DNA of 64,000 nt from Sphingobium sp. SYK-6 (GCF_000283515.1 NC_015976.1:310001-374000), one strand, 5' to 3'; numbered from the stretch's first letter, positions 18,443-28,505 are shown. Program-made: numbers and translations. Notes: a model not told the origin generated them from the letters alone.

Positions 18443-19246
18443 TCACCGCGTGAAGGGGCTGGGTCGTCCTTCCCCGTCCACGGCGACCATCGTGAAGGTC
18501 GCCGCTGCCGACTGCCGGCGCTCTCCCGTCATGAGATCTTCCGCCCGCAGGTCGACTGCGACCCGCAACGAACTGCGTCCGACTGACAGCACGTGCGCGG
18601 CGAGATCGACCATTTCGCCTGACCGGATGGGCGAGGCGAATTCGATCCGATCGGAAGCCGCCATGACGATCACGGCCCTTGCATGGCGGGACGCGGCGAT
18701 GAACGCGGCCTTGCCCATCATCTTGAGCGCGTCGCCGCCGTAGAGCGTGCCATAATGATTGGTCTGCGGCGGGAACACCATGTCCACCATGCGCAGCATG
18801 CCGTCCTCGGGAGCGGCGCTTGGCTCCCCGTGTCTCTCCGTCGTCAGTGTGGGCAGCGGAAGTTGCGTGCCAGGCCCCTTGACCGCGACGAGCGTGAAGC
18901 GCCCCCGGGTGCACAGGCGACGCTCGCCGGTCACCGGATTTTCGGCGACCAGTTCCACGTCAACATCCAGCGCGCTGTTGCCCACGCGGGCCACGCGTCC
19001 GCTTGCCTCGATCATGTCCCCGGTGCGTGCCGGCGCGGCGAAGTCGATCTTCTCGGAGGCCGCCGTCACGAACGGCGCCCGGCCGTGACGGGTCGCGGCA
19101 AGGAAGGCGATCTTGTCCATATGCGCCAGCGCAACACCGCCGAAAAGCGTGCCGTGGTGATTGGTGTCGCCGGGAAACACCATGTCGATCAACCGGACGG
19201 TGCTGTCGTTCGTAGCGGGGGCCGCGGGCTGGGTGGTCTGGGTCAC
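18443..19246 (-). CDS. Double-hotdog acyl-CoA thioesterase
   Basis: Two hotdog thioesterase domains lie in tandem in 267 residues. The first has TNHHGTLFGG followed by HMDK; the second has TNHYGTLYGG followed by MMGK, so the Asp seen in the first domain is Gly in the second. The plan resembles bacterial YciA/ACOT7-type enzymes that release fatty acids from CoA. The start is GTG 19246 (VTQTTQP) or ATG 19297, which adds 17 residues; neither has a strong Shine-Dalgarno. The 5' leader contains a cobalamin riboswitch, which is unexpected for this enzyme. Confidence 0.8.
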   Translation of the reverse strand: MTQTTQPAAPATNDSTVRLIDMVFPGDTNHHGTLFGGVALAHMDKIAFLAATRHGRAPFVTAASEKIDFAAPARTGDMIEASGRVARVGNSALDVDVELVAENPVTGERRLCTRGRFTLVAVKGPGTQLPLPTLTTERHGEPSAAPEDGMLRMVDMVFPPQTNHYGTLYGGDALKMMGKAAFIAASRHARAVIVMAASDRIEFASPIRSGEMVDLAAHVLSVGRSSLRVAVDLRAEDLMTGERRQSAAATFTMVAVDGEGRPSPFTR

Positions 19247-19364
19247 TGCGTCATAATCCCGATTGGGACGGAGCAACGGACGGACGCCAGAATCCATCGC
19301 GCGCCTGTGACAGGCACGGCTGGGCAAGCGACCAGCCCGGACACCCCGCCGGTGGACGTTATCG

Positions 19365-19546
19365 CGTCGGAGGCAGGTCTCCTGGCTCGCGGGTCGGCGC
19401 GGACGGTCTGGCCTTCCCGGCAAGCGTGCTTGCCAGTGACGCGTGATGACCGCCGCTCGCCGCTTACAGTTGCGGGGGCAGCGCCGGCTTTCCACCGGCT
19501 TCCCTCTTGGCTCCGTCCGGCATGGGCCAGACGGAGAACCTCGACG
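19365..19546 (-). promoter_or_regulatory. Cobalamin riboswitch
   Basis: Read on the minus strand, the order is GGGAAGCCGG, then the B12 box CGCTGCCCCCGCAACTGTAA, GGGAAGGCC and AGCCAGGAGACCTGCC, which together are the class I cobalamin aptamer core. The outer helix can be drawn as CGTCGAGG (5' end, 19546) with CCTCCGACG (3' end, 19365). The next gene on this strand is the thioesterase, whose possible starts lie about 70 and 120 bases downstream. No B12 transport or synthesis gene is adjacent. Confidence 0.9.
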
Positions 19547-19640
19547 GCGTGGACATCGCCGGAGCGGAGAGAGGCGTCAAGGGGCACGGTTCGTATCCGT
19601 GCGCCCGGTTCGTTTGGCCGCCGTTGGGAGGCCGGGCGCT

Positions 19641-20831
19641 TCAGCCCTTCGCGTTGACCGCCGAATAGAGGACCGGCCATTCCCAGGCGCCGCGACACAC
19701 CGGCATGGATCGCGCCTCGGTCAGCCGGAACAGGGCACCGTCCCAGCGATAGGTCTCCGCAGTGCCGCAATCGCCCAGACCCCGCCCCTTGGCGAAGCTG
19801 GAGAGCTCGCCTCGAGCCGGATTCCAGCGCGCATTGACGAGCATGGGCGGCGTGCCGGGATCGCCGGTGAAGCCCGGCACATGGTCGAAGCGGGCAATGC
19901 TGAACTGCCACTGGCCGTCCCCGCCGGTCGCGAGGAGCGGCACCATGCTGACATTATAGGCGCCGCTGTCGCAAGGCAGGAGAATGAGGGCGTGCTGCGG
20001 ATCGAGCCGGTGGGTTTCCAGTGGCGGCCCTGCGTCGACCTGTCCCTCGCAAGCCGCGAGCTGCCGGGCCGCGATCTGCTCCTGTGCCGTGAAGATGGGG
20101 GGCGGGCTGTCCGGCACGGCCGGCGCCGCGGGGGCGAGGTCGCTATCCGGCGGCAGCGGCTTGGCGAGATCCGCCGGGCCGTCGCCCAGCGCAGCGAGCG
20201 CGCCCTTGCTGCCCACCCGGCCCTGCTGTTCGTCGATGTAGCGCAGGGCGGCGGGCAATCCGCGCAGGGACGGCGCGTCGATCAGCACCGGCGCGCTCTT
20301 CCGTTTCTTCGGGCGCTCCCGCACTTCGAAAGCGTAGCTCGATCCGAGCGCGCGCATGATGTCCAGCGCCAGGGGGCCAGTCAGCTCGATCATGTCCTTG
20401 TTCGCGGTGGCCTGGGTCAGGCTCTTGTTGTCCACCACGATGTCGATCTGGCCACTGAGATGATCGGCGCCGATGAGGCGCAGCGTCGCTTCGCCCGTGG
20501 AGCCGCCGGCCCGCTGGATGGAAACGAGCACGGAATAGGCCGTGCCGGCTCCTTCCGGCACGAGTGAAACGGCACTGCAGCTGAGCCGGTTGTCGCAGCC
20601 CACTGCCCAGTCCTCGAAAATCTGGATGCGCCCGAGCATGGGACTTTCGACGCCGGGAAGTCCGGCCGTCATGGCGCCCATGCCGGGTGCGGCCGGGATC
20701 GACTGGCCCGCCTGTGGTGCCGCGGCCGGTTGCGGCACTGCGGCGGACGGCAGTGCGCTTGCGGTACAGGCAAGCGACAGGGCCGCGATTCGGTTCAGGG
20801 CAGTGACCAATCTTGTCATCGTACCTGTCAT
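19641..20831 (-). CDS. DUF1176 secreted protein
   Basis: This 396-residue exported protein has a signal peptide (start at residue 1 or at Met5) and a Pro/Ala-rich segment. The DUF1176 domain follows, with IFEDWAVGCDNRLSCSAVSL near its start and FAKGRGLGDCGTAETYRWDG near its end. Conserved Cys pairs probably form disulphides in the periplasm. DUF1176 is uncharacterised. A GCACGG-N7-CCGTGC hairpin after the stop may end the transcript before the cobalamin riboswitch. It is divergent from the 3-hydroxyacyl-CoA dehydrogenase. Confidence 0.82.
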   Translation of the reverse strand: MTGTMTRLVTALNRIAALSLACTASALPSAAVPQPAAAPQAGQSIPAAPGMGAMTAGLPGVESPMLGRIQIFEDWAVGCDNRLSCSAVSLVPEGAGTAYSVLVSIQRAGGSTGEATLRLIGADHLSGQIDIVVDNKSLTQATANKDMIELTGPLALDIMRALGSSYAFEVRERPKKRKSAPVLIDAPSLRGLPAALRYIDEQQGRVGSKGALAALGDGPADLAKPLPPDSDLAPAAPAVPDSPPPIFTAQEQIAARQLAACEGQVDAGPPLETHRLDPQHALILLPCDSGAYNVSMVPLLATGGDGQWQFSIARFDHVPGFTGDPGTPPMLVNARWNPARGELSSFAKGRGLGDCGTAETYRWDGALFRLTEARSMPVCRGAWEWPVLYSAVNAKG

Positions 20832-20898
20832 AATGCAGTTGCTCAGGATCGAGTAGAGCCTAGCATGGTTGGCGGTTCATTCATCGAAAGGATAGCGC

Positions 20899-21768
20899 AT
20901 GCGCAAGATCGGAGTGATCGGGGCTGGCCAGATGGGCGCCGGAATCGCTCATGTCTCCGCCCAGGCCGGCTATGAGGTGCTGTTGCGCGACATGGATCTC
21001 GGCCGGGCCGAAGCAGGCAAGGCCGGCATCAGCAAGCGCATGAAGCGCGCGGTCGAGGGCGGCAAGATGGCGGAGAGCGACGCGCAGGCGGCGCTGGCAC
21101 GCATCACCCCCGTTGCCGAGCTTGCGCCCTTTGCCGACTGCGATCTGGTCATCGAGGCGGCGACGGAGCGGGAGGAGATCAAGCGCACCATCTTCGGTGA
21201 GGTCGGCAAGCTGCTCGGCCCCGATGCGATCCTTGCGTCCAACACCTCGTCCATCCCGATCACGCGGCTGGCGCAGGCGACGGGGGACCCGGCGCGGTTC
21301 GTGGGTGTGCATTTCTTCAATCCGGTGCCGGTGATGGGACTCATCGAACTGATCCGGGGCCTTGCCACCGCGCCGGAGACGGTTGCCGCCGTGGAAGCGT
21401 ATGCACGCACGCTCGGCAAGGAAGTGGTCCATGCCTTCGATGCCCCCGGCTTCATCGTCAACCGCATCCTCATGCCGATGCTCAACGAGGCGATCTTCGC
21501 GCTGGGCGAGGGCGTGGCGAGCATGAAGGATATCGACACCGCCATCCGCCTGGGCCTTAATCATCCCATGGGTCCACTGACGCTGGCGGATTTCGTCGGC
21601 CTCGATACCTGCCTGGAGATCTGCAAGGTGCTTCACGAGACCACCGGCGATCCCAAGTTCCGTCCGGCCCCGCTGCTGGTCAAATATGTCGAGGCGGGCT
21701 GGTATGGCCGCAAGACCGGCAGGGGCTTCTACGATTATTCGGGCGAGGAACCGGTGCCGACGCGCTGA
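20899..21768 (+). CDS. 3-hydroxybutyryl-CoA dehydrogenase
   Basis: This 289-residue enzyme has the N-terminal NAD-binding fold ([18 protein letters not shown]), the catalytic His in [12 protein letters not shown], and the C-terminal dimer domain with [11 protein letters not shown] and [15 protein letters not shown]. It interconverts 3-hydroxyacyl-CoA and acetoacetyl-CoA, in butanoate or PHB metabolism or beta-oxidation. It matches the stand-alone PaaH/Hbd length. ATG 20899 follows GAAAGGATAG. It is a single-gene unit by spacing. Confidence 0.9.
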   Translation: MRKIGVIGAGQMGAGIAHVSAQAGYEVLLRDMDLGRAEAGKAGISKRMKRAVEGGKMAESDAQAALARITPVAELAPFADCDLVIEAATEREEIKRTIFGEVGKLLGPDAILASNTSSIPITRLAQATGDPARFVGVHFFNPVPVMGLIELIRGLATAPETVAAVEAYARTLGKEVVHAFDAPGFIVNRILMPMLNEAIFALGEGVASMKDIDTAIRLGLNHPMGPLTLADFVGLDTCLEICKVLHETTGDPKFRPAPLLVKYVEAGWYGRKTGRGFYDYSGEEPVPTR

Positions 21769-21796
21769 GGCGCCGGCACCTTTCCTCACGCGGAAA

Positions 21797-22570
21797 TCAG
21801 GCGCGGCCTGCCCGCGCCGCCTCCTGAATGAAACGGAAGACAGCGGCGTCGAACCCGGGGTCGGCCTTGCCTTCGCCCGTGCCGTGCCAGCTTTCCATGT
21901 CGTTATAGAGCCGCGTCACGCCTTGCATCATCGCCGGGGTCGCGACGGCCTGGAAGGGGGCGAGCAGCGCTTCCCATTCCCGCAGCAAAGCCTGTGCCTC
22001 TTCCCCGGCCGGGTCGAGCGGCAGGGCGCCCTTGATCCGTGCGCCGAGGTCGGCCCACTGTGCGGCATAGCGCTCCTGATCGAAATCCGCCGGCAGTGCG
22101 GCGTGAGCCGTGGCGAAATCGTCCTTTGCGTCTTCGGTCAGATATTGGTCGGTGATTGTCCGCCAGGTCTGTGTGTTCATGGTGCTTTCTCCATCCCGGA
22201 TCAGCGAGCAGAAGGTCGCGACATCGATGGGCTCGCTGCGATCGATGCGGGACAGGATGGCCGAGAGGCGCGTGCGTGCGTCGGCGATCTCGCGCGCCTG
22301 CGCCGTGAGCGACGCGATCTGTGCGGTGATCAGCGCGCGCAGGTCCAGCCGTCGGCCGGCGGCAATGCGCTGGATCTGCGCAAGGCTGAGCCCGGCCCGC
22401 TTGAGCGCGAGGATCTGATGCACCCGCTCCAGCTCCGCCGGGCCGTAATGTCGCCGGCCGGATGCCGTGCGCAGCGGCGTCACCAGCCCCCGCGCTTCAT
22501 AGAAGCGCAGTGCGCGGGCCGTCAGGCCCGTGCGGCGGGCGACTTCGGCAATATCGAGCGACTCGGTCAT
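21797..22570 (-). CDS. MerR-family regulator with TipAS domain
   Basis: The N-terminal MerR DNA-binding domain (IAEVARRTGLTARALRFYEA, GRRHYGPAELERV) and linker helix are followed by a TipAS antibiotic-recognition domain of about 110 residues (YLTEDAKDDFA, WADLGARIKG). TipA-type proteins bind diverse drugs and activate their own or a neighbouring efflux gene. The adjacent gene on the same strand, 50 bases upstream of cnt's stop, is a nucleoside transporter, but a regulatory link is not shown. Confidence 0.87.
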   Translation of the reverse strand: MTESLDIAEVARRTGLTARALRFYEARGLVTPLRTASGRRHYGPAELERVHQILALKRAGLSLAQIQRIAAGRRLDLRALITAQIASLTAQAREIADARTRLSAILSRIDRSEPIDVATFCSLIRDGESTMNTQTWRTITDQYLTEDAKDDFATAHAALPADFDQERYAAQWADLGARIKGALPLDPAGEEAQALLREWEALLAPFQAVATPAMMQGVTRLYNDMESWHGTGEGKADPGFDAAVFRFIQEAARAGRA

Positions 22571-22625
22571 GCCGCGTCTATGCCAGTTGACGCTGCGTCA
22601 ACTTCAAGAGGTCTTGGGCAGCGCG

Positions 22626-23858
22626 TCAGAGGCTGAGCATCAGCCCCGCCAGCGCCGCACTCATCAGGTTGGCGAGGCTGCCGGCGATCAGTGCCTTGAT
22701 GCCCAGTTTCGCGATCATGGGCCGTTGATTGGGCGCGAGATTGCCGGTGACCGCCATCTGGATGGCAATGGACGAGAAATTGGCGAAGCCGCAGAGCGCG
22801 AAGGTCGTGATCGCGATCGTGGCCGGGGAAAGCGCGCCCTGGACCTGGCCGAGCTCGATATAGGCGACGAATTCGTTGAGCACGACCTTGGTGCCGAACA
22901 GGCCGCCCGCGATCTGTGCCTCGCTCCAGGGGATGTTGAGCAGCAGCATGACGGGCGCGAAGATCTTGCCGAGCAGCATCTGGAAGCTGAGGCCGGGATA
23001 GCCGAACCAGTCACCCACGCCCGCGAGGAGCCCGTTCGCAAGTGCGACCAGCGCCACGAAGGAGAGGACCATGGCACCCACGGCCACGGCCAGTTTGACG
23101 CCGGTCTGCGCGCCCTGCGCCGCCGCCATGATGATGTTGGCGGGCTTCTCTTCCTCATGCGTCGCGTCCGGCAGGATCACCGGTTCGATCTCGGCATCGT
23201 CGGGGTGGTCCGGCATGATGATCTTGGCCATCAGGATGCCGCCCGGCGCCGCCATGAAGCTCGCGGCGAGCAGATAGTCGATCTGGATGCCCATGGAGGC
23301 ATAAGCCGCGAGGATCGTCCCCGCCACGCCGGCCATGCCGCTCGACATGACGGTGAAGAGCTGCGCGGGCGTGAGGCTGGAGAGATAGGGCCGGATGACC
23401 AGCGGGCTTTCGCTCTGCCCCACGAAGACGTTCGCGGCGGCGCACAGGCTCTCCACTTTCGAGACGCCGGTGACTTTCTGGATGCCGCCGCCCACCCAGC
23501 GCACGACGAGCTGCATGATGCCGAGATAATAAAGGATGGAGACGAGGCTGGCGAAGAAGATGATGACCGGCAGCGCGGCGATGGCGAAGCTAGTGCCGCC
23601 GACTTCGGGCCGGGCCAGCGGACCGAAGATGAAATCCGTGCCGGCCTGCGCATAATGCAGCAGGTTCGAGACGCCCTGCGCCATGCCGGCGATGATGGCC
23701 TTGCCGGCCGGCACGTAGAGCACCAGCAGCGCGATGCCGGCCTGCAGTGCGAAGGCGGAAGCGACCACGCGCGGACGGATGGCGCGCCGGTTGTTGGAGA
23801 GCAGGAAGGCGATGGCGAGGATGGCGAGAATGCCGCCGAGGCCGATGACGATGGGCAT
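22626..23858 (-). CDS. Concentrative nucleoside transporter (CNT/NupC family)
   Basis: This 410-residue inner-membrane protein has about ten helices and the three Pfam CNT blocks. They are the N-terminal LLSNNRRAIRPRV, the gate with FVGQSESPLVIRPYL (nucleoside-binding motif), and the C-terminal FGTKVVLNEFVAY and FALCGFANFSSIAIQ. It imports nucleosides with sodium or protons. ATG 23858 gives the usual short N-terminus; a GTG at 23906 would add 16 Gly/Pro-rich residues and is less likely. Confidence 0.9.
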   Translation of the reverse strand: MPIVIGLGGILAILAIAFLLSNNRRAIRPRVVASAFALQAGIALLVLYVPAGKAIIAGMAQGVSNLLHYAQAGTDFIFGPLARPEVGGTSFAIAALPVIIFFASLVSILYYLGIMQLVVRWVGGGIQKVTGVSKVESLCAAANVFVGQSESPLVIRPYLSSLTPAQLFTVMSSGMAGVAGTILAAYASMGIQIDYLLAASFMAAPGGILMAKIIMPDHPDDAEIEPVILPDATHEEEKPANIIMAAAQGAQTGVKLAVAVGAMVLSFVALVALANGLLAGVGDWFGYPGLSFQMLLGKIFAPVMLLLNIPWSEAQIAGGLFGTKVVLNEFVAYIELGQVQGALSPATIAITTFALCGFANFSSIAIQMAVTGNLAPNQRPMIAKLGIKALIAGSLANLMSAALAGLMLSL

Positions 23859-24030
23859 GAAGAAGTGCGCGGTCCCCTGACCCCCTGGCCCGAGCGGCGG
23901 AGGCACGGTCGCCCCTTATACAGGGGCGGGGCGCCGCGGCAATCCGGTGGCTCGGTTCGGGAGGATGGCGCCGTCGCGGCCGGTGCGACCTGTGGCACTT
24001 CGCCTTCGCTCGGGCCCTCCCAACGCCTTC

Positions 24031-24483
24031 TCAGAGGGCCGCGAGAATCGATCCGGCCAGCTTCTCGGGCTGCTGGGAGCCGATGAAGAGCACCTTGCCG
24101 TTGCGCAGCACGATCTTCACCGCGCGATTGCCGCGCGCGCTGTACATCCGTCCCTCGCGCCCGACCCTGAGCCCCCACCCGCCGAAATCGCGCAGCGGCC
24201 GGTAAGCCACCGCTTCCACTTGAGCGATGTCCGTGAGCGGCACGCGCCGGCGCAGTCCGGCCGGAAAGCCGAACTCGATCTCCGTTTCGTCCACCCTGGT
24301 CACGAGGCGGAAGGCATATTGGAGGATTGCAAGGATGCCCGCCACTGCCGCGAGCAACGCGAGCGCGCCGGCGACCTCATTGCGCGGCGCGGAGACCAGT
24401 GCCGCGATCGCGACCGCGCCGATGACGGCTAGCACTGCCGCGAGCACGCCGGGGGAGAACCGCTGTTCCTCGTGAAATCGCAT
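24031..24483 (-). CDS. Small membrane protein, PH-like domain
   Basis: This 150-residue protein has two N-terminal membrane helices (about 11-31 and 38-58). A soluble domain follows, with TRVDETEIEFGF, RVPLTDIAQVEAVAYRPL and AVKIVLRNGKVLFIGSQQPEKLA. This pattern is typical of bacterial PH-domain (DUF304-like) proteins that face the cytoplasm. It is 21 bases upstream of nothing on its strand except the amidohydrolase at its 5' side. Function is unknown. Confidence 0.6.
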   Translation of the reverse strand: MRFHEEQRFSPGVLAAVLAVIGAVAIAALVSAPRNEVAGALALLAAVAGILAILQYAFRLVTRVDETEIEFGFPAGLRRRVPLTDIAQVEAVAYRPLRDFGGWGLRVGREGRMYSARGNRAVKIVLRNGKVLFIGSQQPEKLAGSILAAL

Positions 24484-24504
24484 CCATGTCTCTCCCCGGA
24501 CGGT

Positions 24505-25833
24505 TTAGCTCCGTGGCGGAGCCAGCAGCTCCAGCGCCGCTGCCGTCATGGCCGTGGCACCGGTTACTACGGCCGGTTCGGGCGATATCTTGAACAGCGG
24601 GGAGTGATGGGAGGCAATCGGCGCGCCGCCCGCCTTCTCGGCGTCCAGCCAGGCCTTCTCGGCGCCGCCCACGGCAATATAATAACCTTTTACCCCGGTG
24701 TCCGGCGTGACGAAATAGGCGAAGTCTTCCGCACCCATCGTCTTCTGTTCGAAAGGCGTCACCTTGTCCGGCCCGAGCGCCTGCGCCACCGCCGCGTTGA
24801 GCTGCCGGGCGAGCGCGGGATCATTCGCGGTGACCGGCGTGCTCTCCACGACGTTCACGACCGGCATTTTGTCCTCGGACATGCCGTTCAGCGTCGCGAT
24901 GCTGCTCGCGATGCGGCGGATGCCGTCGATCAACCGATCCCGTTCCGTCTGGTTGTTCGCCCGCACCGTGAGTTCGAGCTTGGCCTGCTCGGAAATGATG
25001 TTGTGCTTGGAACCGGCGTGGAAACTGCCCACGGTGATGACGCCCGGATCGAGCGGGGGGCGTTCACGACTGATGAGACCCTGCAGCGCGATCACCATCT
25101 GCGAGGCCATGTACACCGGGTCCTTGCCCATGTGCGGCGCCGCGCCGTGGGCGCCCACGCCCGGAAAGATCACGTCGACCGCGTCGGCCGAGGAATATTG
25201 CGTGCCTTCGGCTGCCGAGACGGTGCCCGCAAGCCGGGACGCGTCGACATGGAAGGCAAGCGCATAGTCTGGCTTGGGAAAGCGCGTGTAGAGCCCGTCC
25301 TTCACCATTGCGATCGCGCCGCCGATCCGCTCTTCTGCCGGCTGGACAACGAACAGAACGGTGCCGGACCAGCGATCCTTCATGGCCGCCAGCTGCCGCG
25401 CGGTGGCGACGAGCCCGGTAATGTGCGTGTCATGCCCGCAGGCATGCATGACCGGCTTCTCCACCCCGTCGATGTCGACCTGACGCGCCTTGCTGGCCAT
25501 GGGCAGGCCGGAGCGTTCCTCGACCGGCAGGCCGTCCATGTCGGCGCGGATCAGCACGGTCGGGCCCGCGCCGTTCTTCAGGACGCCCACCACGCCGGTG
25601 CCGCCCACCTTCTCCGTCACCACCACGCCGGGCACAGCCCGCAGCGCGGCGGCCATCTTCCCGGCCGTGCGGTCCTCACGGAAGGAAAGCTCGGGGTTGC
25701 GGTGGAAGTCCTCCCACATCGCGCCGAGGTCCTTCTTGTAGTCGGCGCGGATCGCGGCGGCGTAATCGGTCTCGGCAAGCGCGGGCTGGCCGGCAAGAAC
25801 GGCCGCCAGGACGGCCGGGATGGTGATGCGCAT
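24505..25833 (-). CDS. M20-family amidohydrolase, secreted
   Basis: This 442-residue metallohydrolase has a signal peptide (AGQPALAE). M20D motifs follow: HRNPELSFRE, DMDGLPVEE, the metal-binding MHACGHDTH, PAEER with the catalytic Glu, and the late H in IASHHSPLF. The lid/dimerisation domain lies in between (GAHGAAPHMGKDP). Relatives cleave N-acyl amino acids or other amides. Export suggests scavenging in the periplasm. ATG 25833 is chosen because a signal peptide starts there; the frame runs 95 codons further without homology. Confidence 0.9.
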   Translation of the reverse strand: MRITIPAVLAAVLAGQPALAETDYAAAIRADYKKDLGAMWEDFHRNPELSFREDRTAGKMAAALRAVPGVVVTEKVGGTGVVGVLKNGAGPTVLIRADMDGLPVEERSGLPMASKARQVDIDGVEKPVMHACGHDTHITGLVATARQLAAMKDRWSGTVLFVVQPAEERIGGAIAMVKDGLYTRFPKPDYALAFHVDASRLAGTVSAAEGTQYSSADAVDVIFPGVGAHGAAPHMGKDPVYMASQMVIALQGLISRERPPLDPGVITVGSFHAGSKHNIISEQAKLELTVRANNQTERDRLIDGIRRIASSIATLNGMSEDKMPVVNVVESTPVTANDPALARQLNAAVAQALGPDKVTPFEQKTMGAEDFAYFVTPDTGVKGYYIAVGGAEKAWLDAEKAGGAPIASHHSPLFKISPEPAVVTGATAMTAAALELLAPPRS

Positions 25834-26071
25834 ATATTTCCCCTTTTGGGCGAGCCTATCCAGCGCGGGGGCGGATGTCATCGGGATTTTTTGCGGACGC
25901 GAAGAGACGGCCGGGGCGCGCAGGGCGCCCGTTCCGCCGGCCCGAGCGACCAGCCCCGACGAAGGAAAGCGCACCGGCCGGGCGAGGGCACCGGAGCGGG
26001 AAGGAGTCCGCTGCGCCACGCTCCTCAAGGCCGCTCTTTCCGCATGGCGCCAAAGTGGATATGGATCGCGC

Positions 26072-26764
26072 ATGCCAGCCTCTTCCACGCCGGATTTCCC
26101 CCGCGCCCGCCTCTCCACTTCGCTGTTCTTCTTCTCGGTCTTCTACGGGGGAATGGTTTGCGTCGCCGGTGTGCTCGGCAACAAGCAGGTGTCCTTGGGC
26201 CCGTTGTCGGCGATCGGCCCACTGCTCGGCGTGGGGCCGTTGGCGGTGGAAGCGGGCATCTTTGCCTTCCTGCTGCTCGTGGTGGTGTCGAGCGCCGTTG
26301 CCGAAGTGCATGGGCGTGCCCTTGCCAACCGGCTGGTCGTCTACGGCTTCGTTCCGTTGCTTGCCTCCATGGCGCTTTCCTGGCTGGTGCACTGGCTGCC
26401 CGCCTCGCAGGAGATGCAGCCGGCCAATCGCGAGGCGATCCAGCTCGTGTTGGGCGCGACATCGCGCATCTGGGGGGCCGGCATCATCGCTTACGGCATT
26501 TCGCAGACGCTCAATGTGACGCTCTTCGCCTGGCTCAAGGGGCGCGAGGGCAGTCGCCTGCTCTGGCTGCGCGCCGCAATTGCCAGCATCCTTTCGCAGA
26601 TCGTCGATACGCTCCTGTTCGTATCGATTGCCTTCTACGGCGTGTTCCCGATCGGCGACCTGCTCATCGGGCAGATGCTCGCCAAGGTCGTGCTGTCGGC
26701 GCTGATGGTGCCGCCGCTCATCTATGTTTTCGTGGCGCTCGCGCGCCGCTTGGACGCGCGCTGA
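26072..26764 (+). CDS. Queuosine precursor transporter (YhhQ/VUT family)
   Basis: This 230-residue membrane protein has about six helices. The family features are the start [20 protein letters not shown], a conserved AEVHGR motif after the second helix, and [19 protein letters not shown] near the end. E. coli YhhQ imports preQ0/preQ1, used by Tgt. The tgt gene lies in the same window at 62343, which fits a salvage route for queuosine. ATG 26072 is used; earlier codons in the frame show no homology. Confidence 0.85.
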   Translation: MPASSTPDFPRARLSTSLFFFSVFYGGMVCVAGVLGNKQVSLGPLSAIGPLLGVGPLAVEAGIFAFLLLVVVSSAVAEVHGRALANRLVVYGFVPLLASMALSWLVHWLPASQEMQPANREAIQLVLGATSRIWGAGIIAYGISQTLNVTLFAWLKGREGSRLLWLRAAIASILSQIVDTLLFVSIAFYGVFPIGDLLIGQMLAKVVLSALMVPPLIYVFVALARRLDAR

Positions 26765-26834
26765 CCCCGGGGAAACAGGCCCGGGACGGCGGCATTTCTT
26801 GCGCCTGTTCCCGCAAGGGCTTATGCGCGCGCGC

Positions 26835-27740
26835 ATGACCAATCATCACGCGCCCGACCCCGCCCTGCTCGCCAAGGCCGAAACCCTGACTGAAGCGCTG
26901 CCCTACATGCAGCGCTATGCCGGCGAGACGTTCGTCGTGAAATATGGCGGCCATGCCATGGGCGATCCGGAAGCCGCCCGCGACTTCGCGGAGGATGTCG
27001 TGCTCATGAAGATGGTCGGCATCAACGTGGTCGTCGTGCATGGCGGCGGCCCGCAGATCGGCGCCATGCTCAAGAAGCTGGGCGTGGAAAGCAAGTTCGT
27101 GAACGGCCTGCGCGTGACCGATGCGGAGACCGCGCAGATCGCCGAGATGGTCCTGGCCGGCTCCATCAACAAGGAGATCGTGGGCTGGATCAGCCAGGCC
27201 GGCGGCCGGGCGGTCGGCATTTCCGGCAAGGATGCCGGCCTCGTGCTGTGCGAGAAAGTGGGCGACAAGCGCGAGCCGGACCCGAACAGCGGGATCGAGC
27301 GCAATGTCGATCTCGGCTTCGTCGGCGATCCGGTGCGGATCGACCGGCGCATTCTCGACAGTCTCTCGCGTGATGGCATCATTCCGGTCGTGGCGCCGGT
27401 CGGCATCGGTGCCGATGGCCAGACTTACAATGTGAACGCCGACACCATGGCCGGTGCGATTGCGGCCGAGCTCAACGCGCGGCGCTTCTTCCTGCTGACC
27501 GACGTTCCGGGCGTGCTGAGCAAGGACAAGGCGCTGCTGAGCGACCTCGATCCGGCGAAGATCGGCGCGCTGGTCGCGGACGGCACCATTTCCGGGGGGA
27601 TGATCCCCAAGGTCGAGACCTGCGTGAAGGCGGTCGAAGGCGGGGTGGATGCCGCCGTGATCCTCGATGGGCGCGTGCCGCATGTCATGCTGCTGGAGGT
27701 CTTCACCAGACAGGGGGCGGGAACGCTGGTGCATCTCTAG
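26835..27740 (+). CDS. argB: Acetylglutamate kinase
   Basis: This 301-residue enzyme phosphorylates N-acetylglutamate, the second step of arginine synthesis. It shows [11 protein letters not shown] (ATP-binding Lys), HGGGPQIG (substrate loop), [23 protein letters not shown] and LTDVPGVL, all conserved in ArgB. ATG 26835 is used; MRAR at 26823 is an alternative. It is followed on the same strand by yggT, DUF167 and folD, the usual alphaproteobacterial order. Confidence 0.96.
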   Translation: MTNHHAPDPALLAKAETLTEALPYMQRYAGETFVVKYGGHAMGDPEAARDFAEDVVLMKMVGINVVVVHGGGPQIGAMLKKLGVESKFVNGLRVTDAETAQIAEMVLAGSINKEIVGWISQAGGRAVGISGKDAGLVLCEKVGDKREPDPNSGIERNVDLGFVGDPVRIDRRILDSLSRDGIIPVVAPVGIGADGQTYNVNADTMAGAIAAELNARRFFLLTDVPGVLSKDKALLSDLDPAKIGALVADGTISGGMIPKVETCVKAVEGGVDAAVILDGRVPHVMLLEVFTRQGAGTLVHL

Positions 27741-27881
27741 GCCGTGCGGCGCGGGCTTGCATCCGGACGGCCGCGGACACATCTCTCCCCGGCCGGTCTT
27801 CCACGCCTCGCCCCTAAGCGCTTGTCCCCGGTGTATTAGCTGGGCTAGACTCCCTCCATCCCTTCTTCCACAGGATAAATC

Positions 27882-28175
27882 ATGGCCCTTGCCCTCATCC
27901 AGACGCTGGCGATCCTGCTCAATGTGGCATGGTGGATCATCATCGTGCAGGCGATCCTGAGCTGGCTCATCGCGTTCAATGTGATCAACATGAGCAATGA
28001 CATCATGCGCAGCATCTGGATCGCGCTCGATCGACTGACGGAACCGCTCTACCGGCCGATCCGGCGCATCATGCCCGATCTCGGCGCGCTTGATCTCTCG
28101 CCGATGGTCGTGCTCATCATCATCATCATCCTGCAGGGGCCGGGCCTGACCGCGCTGGCGTCCCTGCTGCTCTGA
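27882..28175 (+). CDS. yggT: YggT-family membrane protein
   Basis: This 97-residue protein has two membrane helices (about 2-24 and 68-92) around the family motif LSWLIAFNVINMSN and RLTEPLYRPIRRIMP. YggT proteins are widely conserved and linked to cell division or membrane organisation, but their biochemistry is unclear. It lies 6 bases before the DUF167 gene. Confidence 0.9.
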   Translation: MALALIQTLAILLNVAWWIIIVQAILSWLIAFNVINMSNDIMRSIWIALDRLTEPLYRPIRRIMPDLGALDLSPMVVLIIIIILQGPGLTALASLLL

Positions 28176-28181
28176 CGGCGC

Positions 28182-28505
28182 GTGCCGGTCCGCCGCGACG
28201 GCGCCGATCTCATGCTCGCCGTCCGGCTCACGCCGCGCGCGGCCCGCGAGCGGATCGGCAGTACTTTCGCGGACGCGCATGGCCAGCGCTGGCTGCAGGT
28301 CAGCGTCACTGCGCCGCCGGACAAGGGCCGGGCCAACGCGGCGCTCATCGCGCTGCTCGCCAGGCGGCTCCGGCTGCCACAATCATCGATTTTACTGGAG
28401 ACAGGCGATACCAACCGGCTAAAGCGCCTGCGGCTCACGGGCGCAGATCCGGGGGCTGAAGAGTCTTTGAGAGATATTGCCGGACAGGAGCGTAGCACAG
28501 CATGA
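28182..28505 (+). CDS. yggU: DUF167 (YggU-family) protein
   Basis: This 107-residue protein has the DUF167 core: [34 protein letters not shown] and [14 protein letters not shown]. The biochemical role is unknown. The start is a GTG at 28182, because no ATG precedes the conserved strand at a suitable distance. Its stop overlaps the folD start (ATGA), so translation is likely coupled to folD. Confidence 0.9.
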   Translation: MPVRRDGADLMLAVRLTPRAARERIGSTFADAHGQRWLQVSVTAPPDKGRANAALIALLARRLRLPQSSILLETGDTNRLKRLRLTGADPGAEESLRDIAGQERSTA

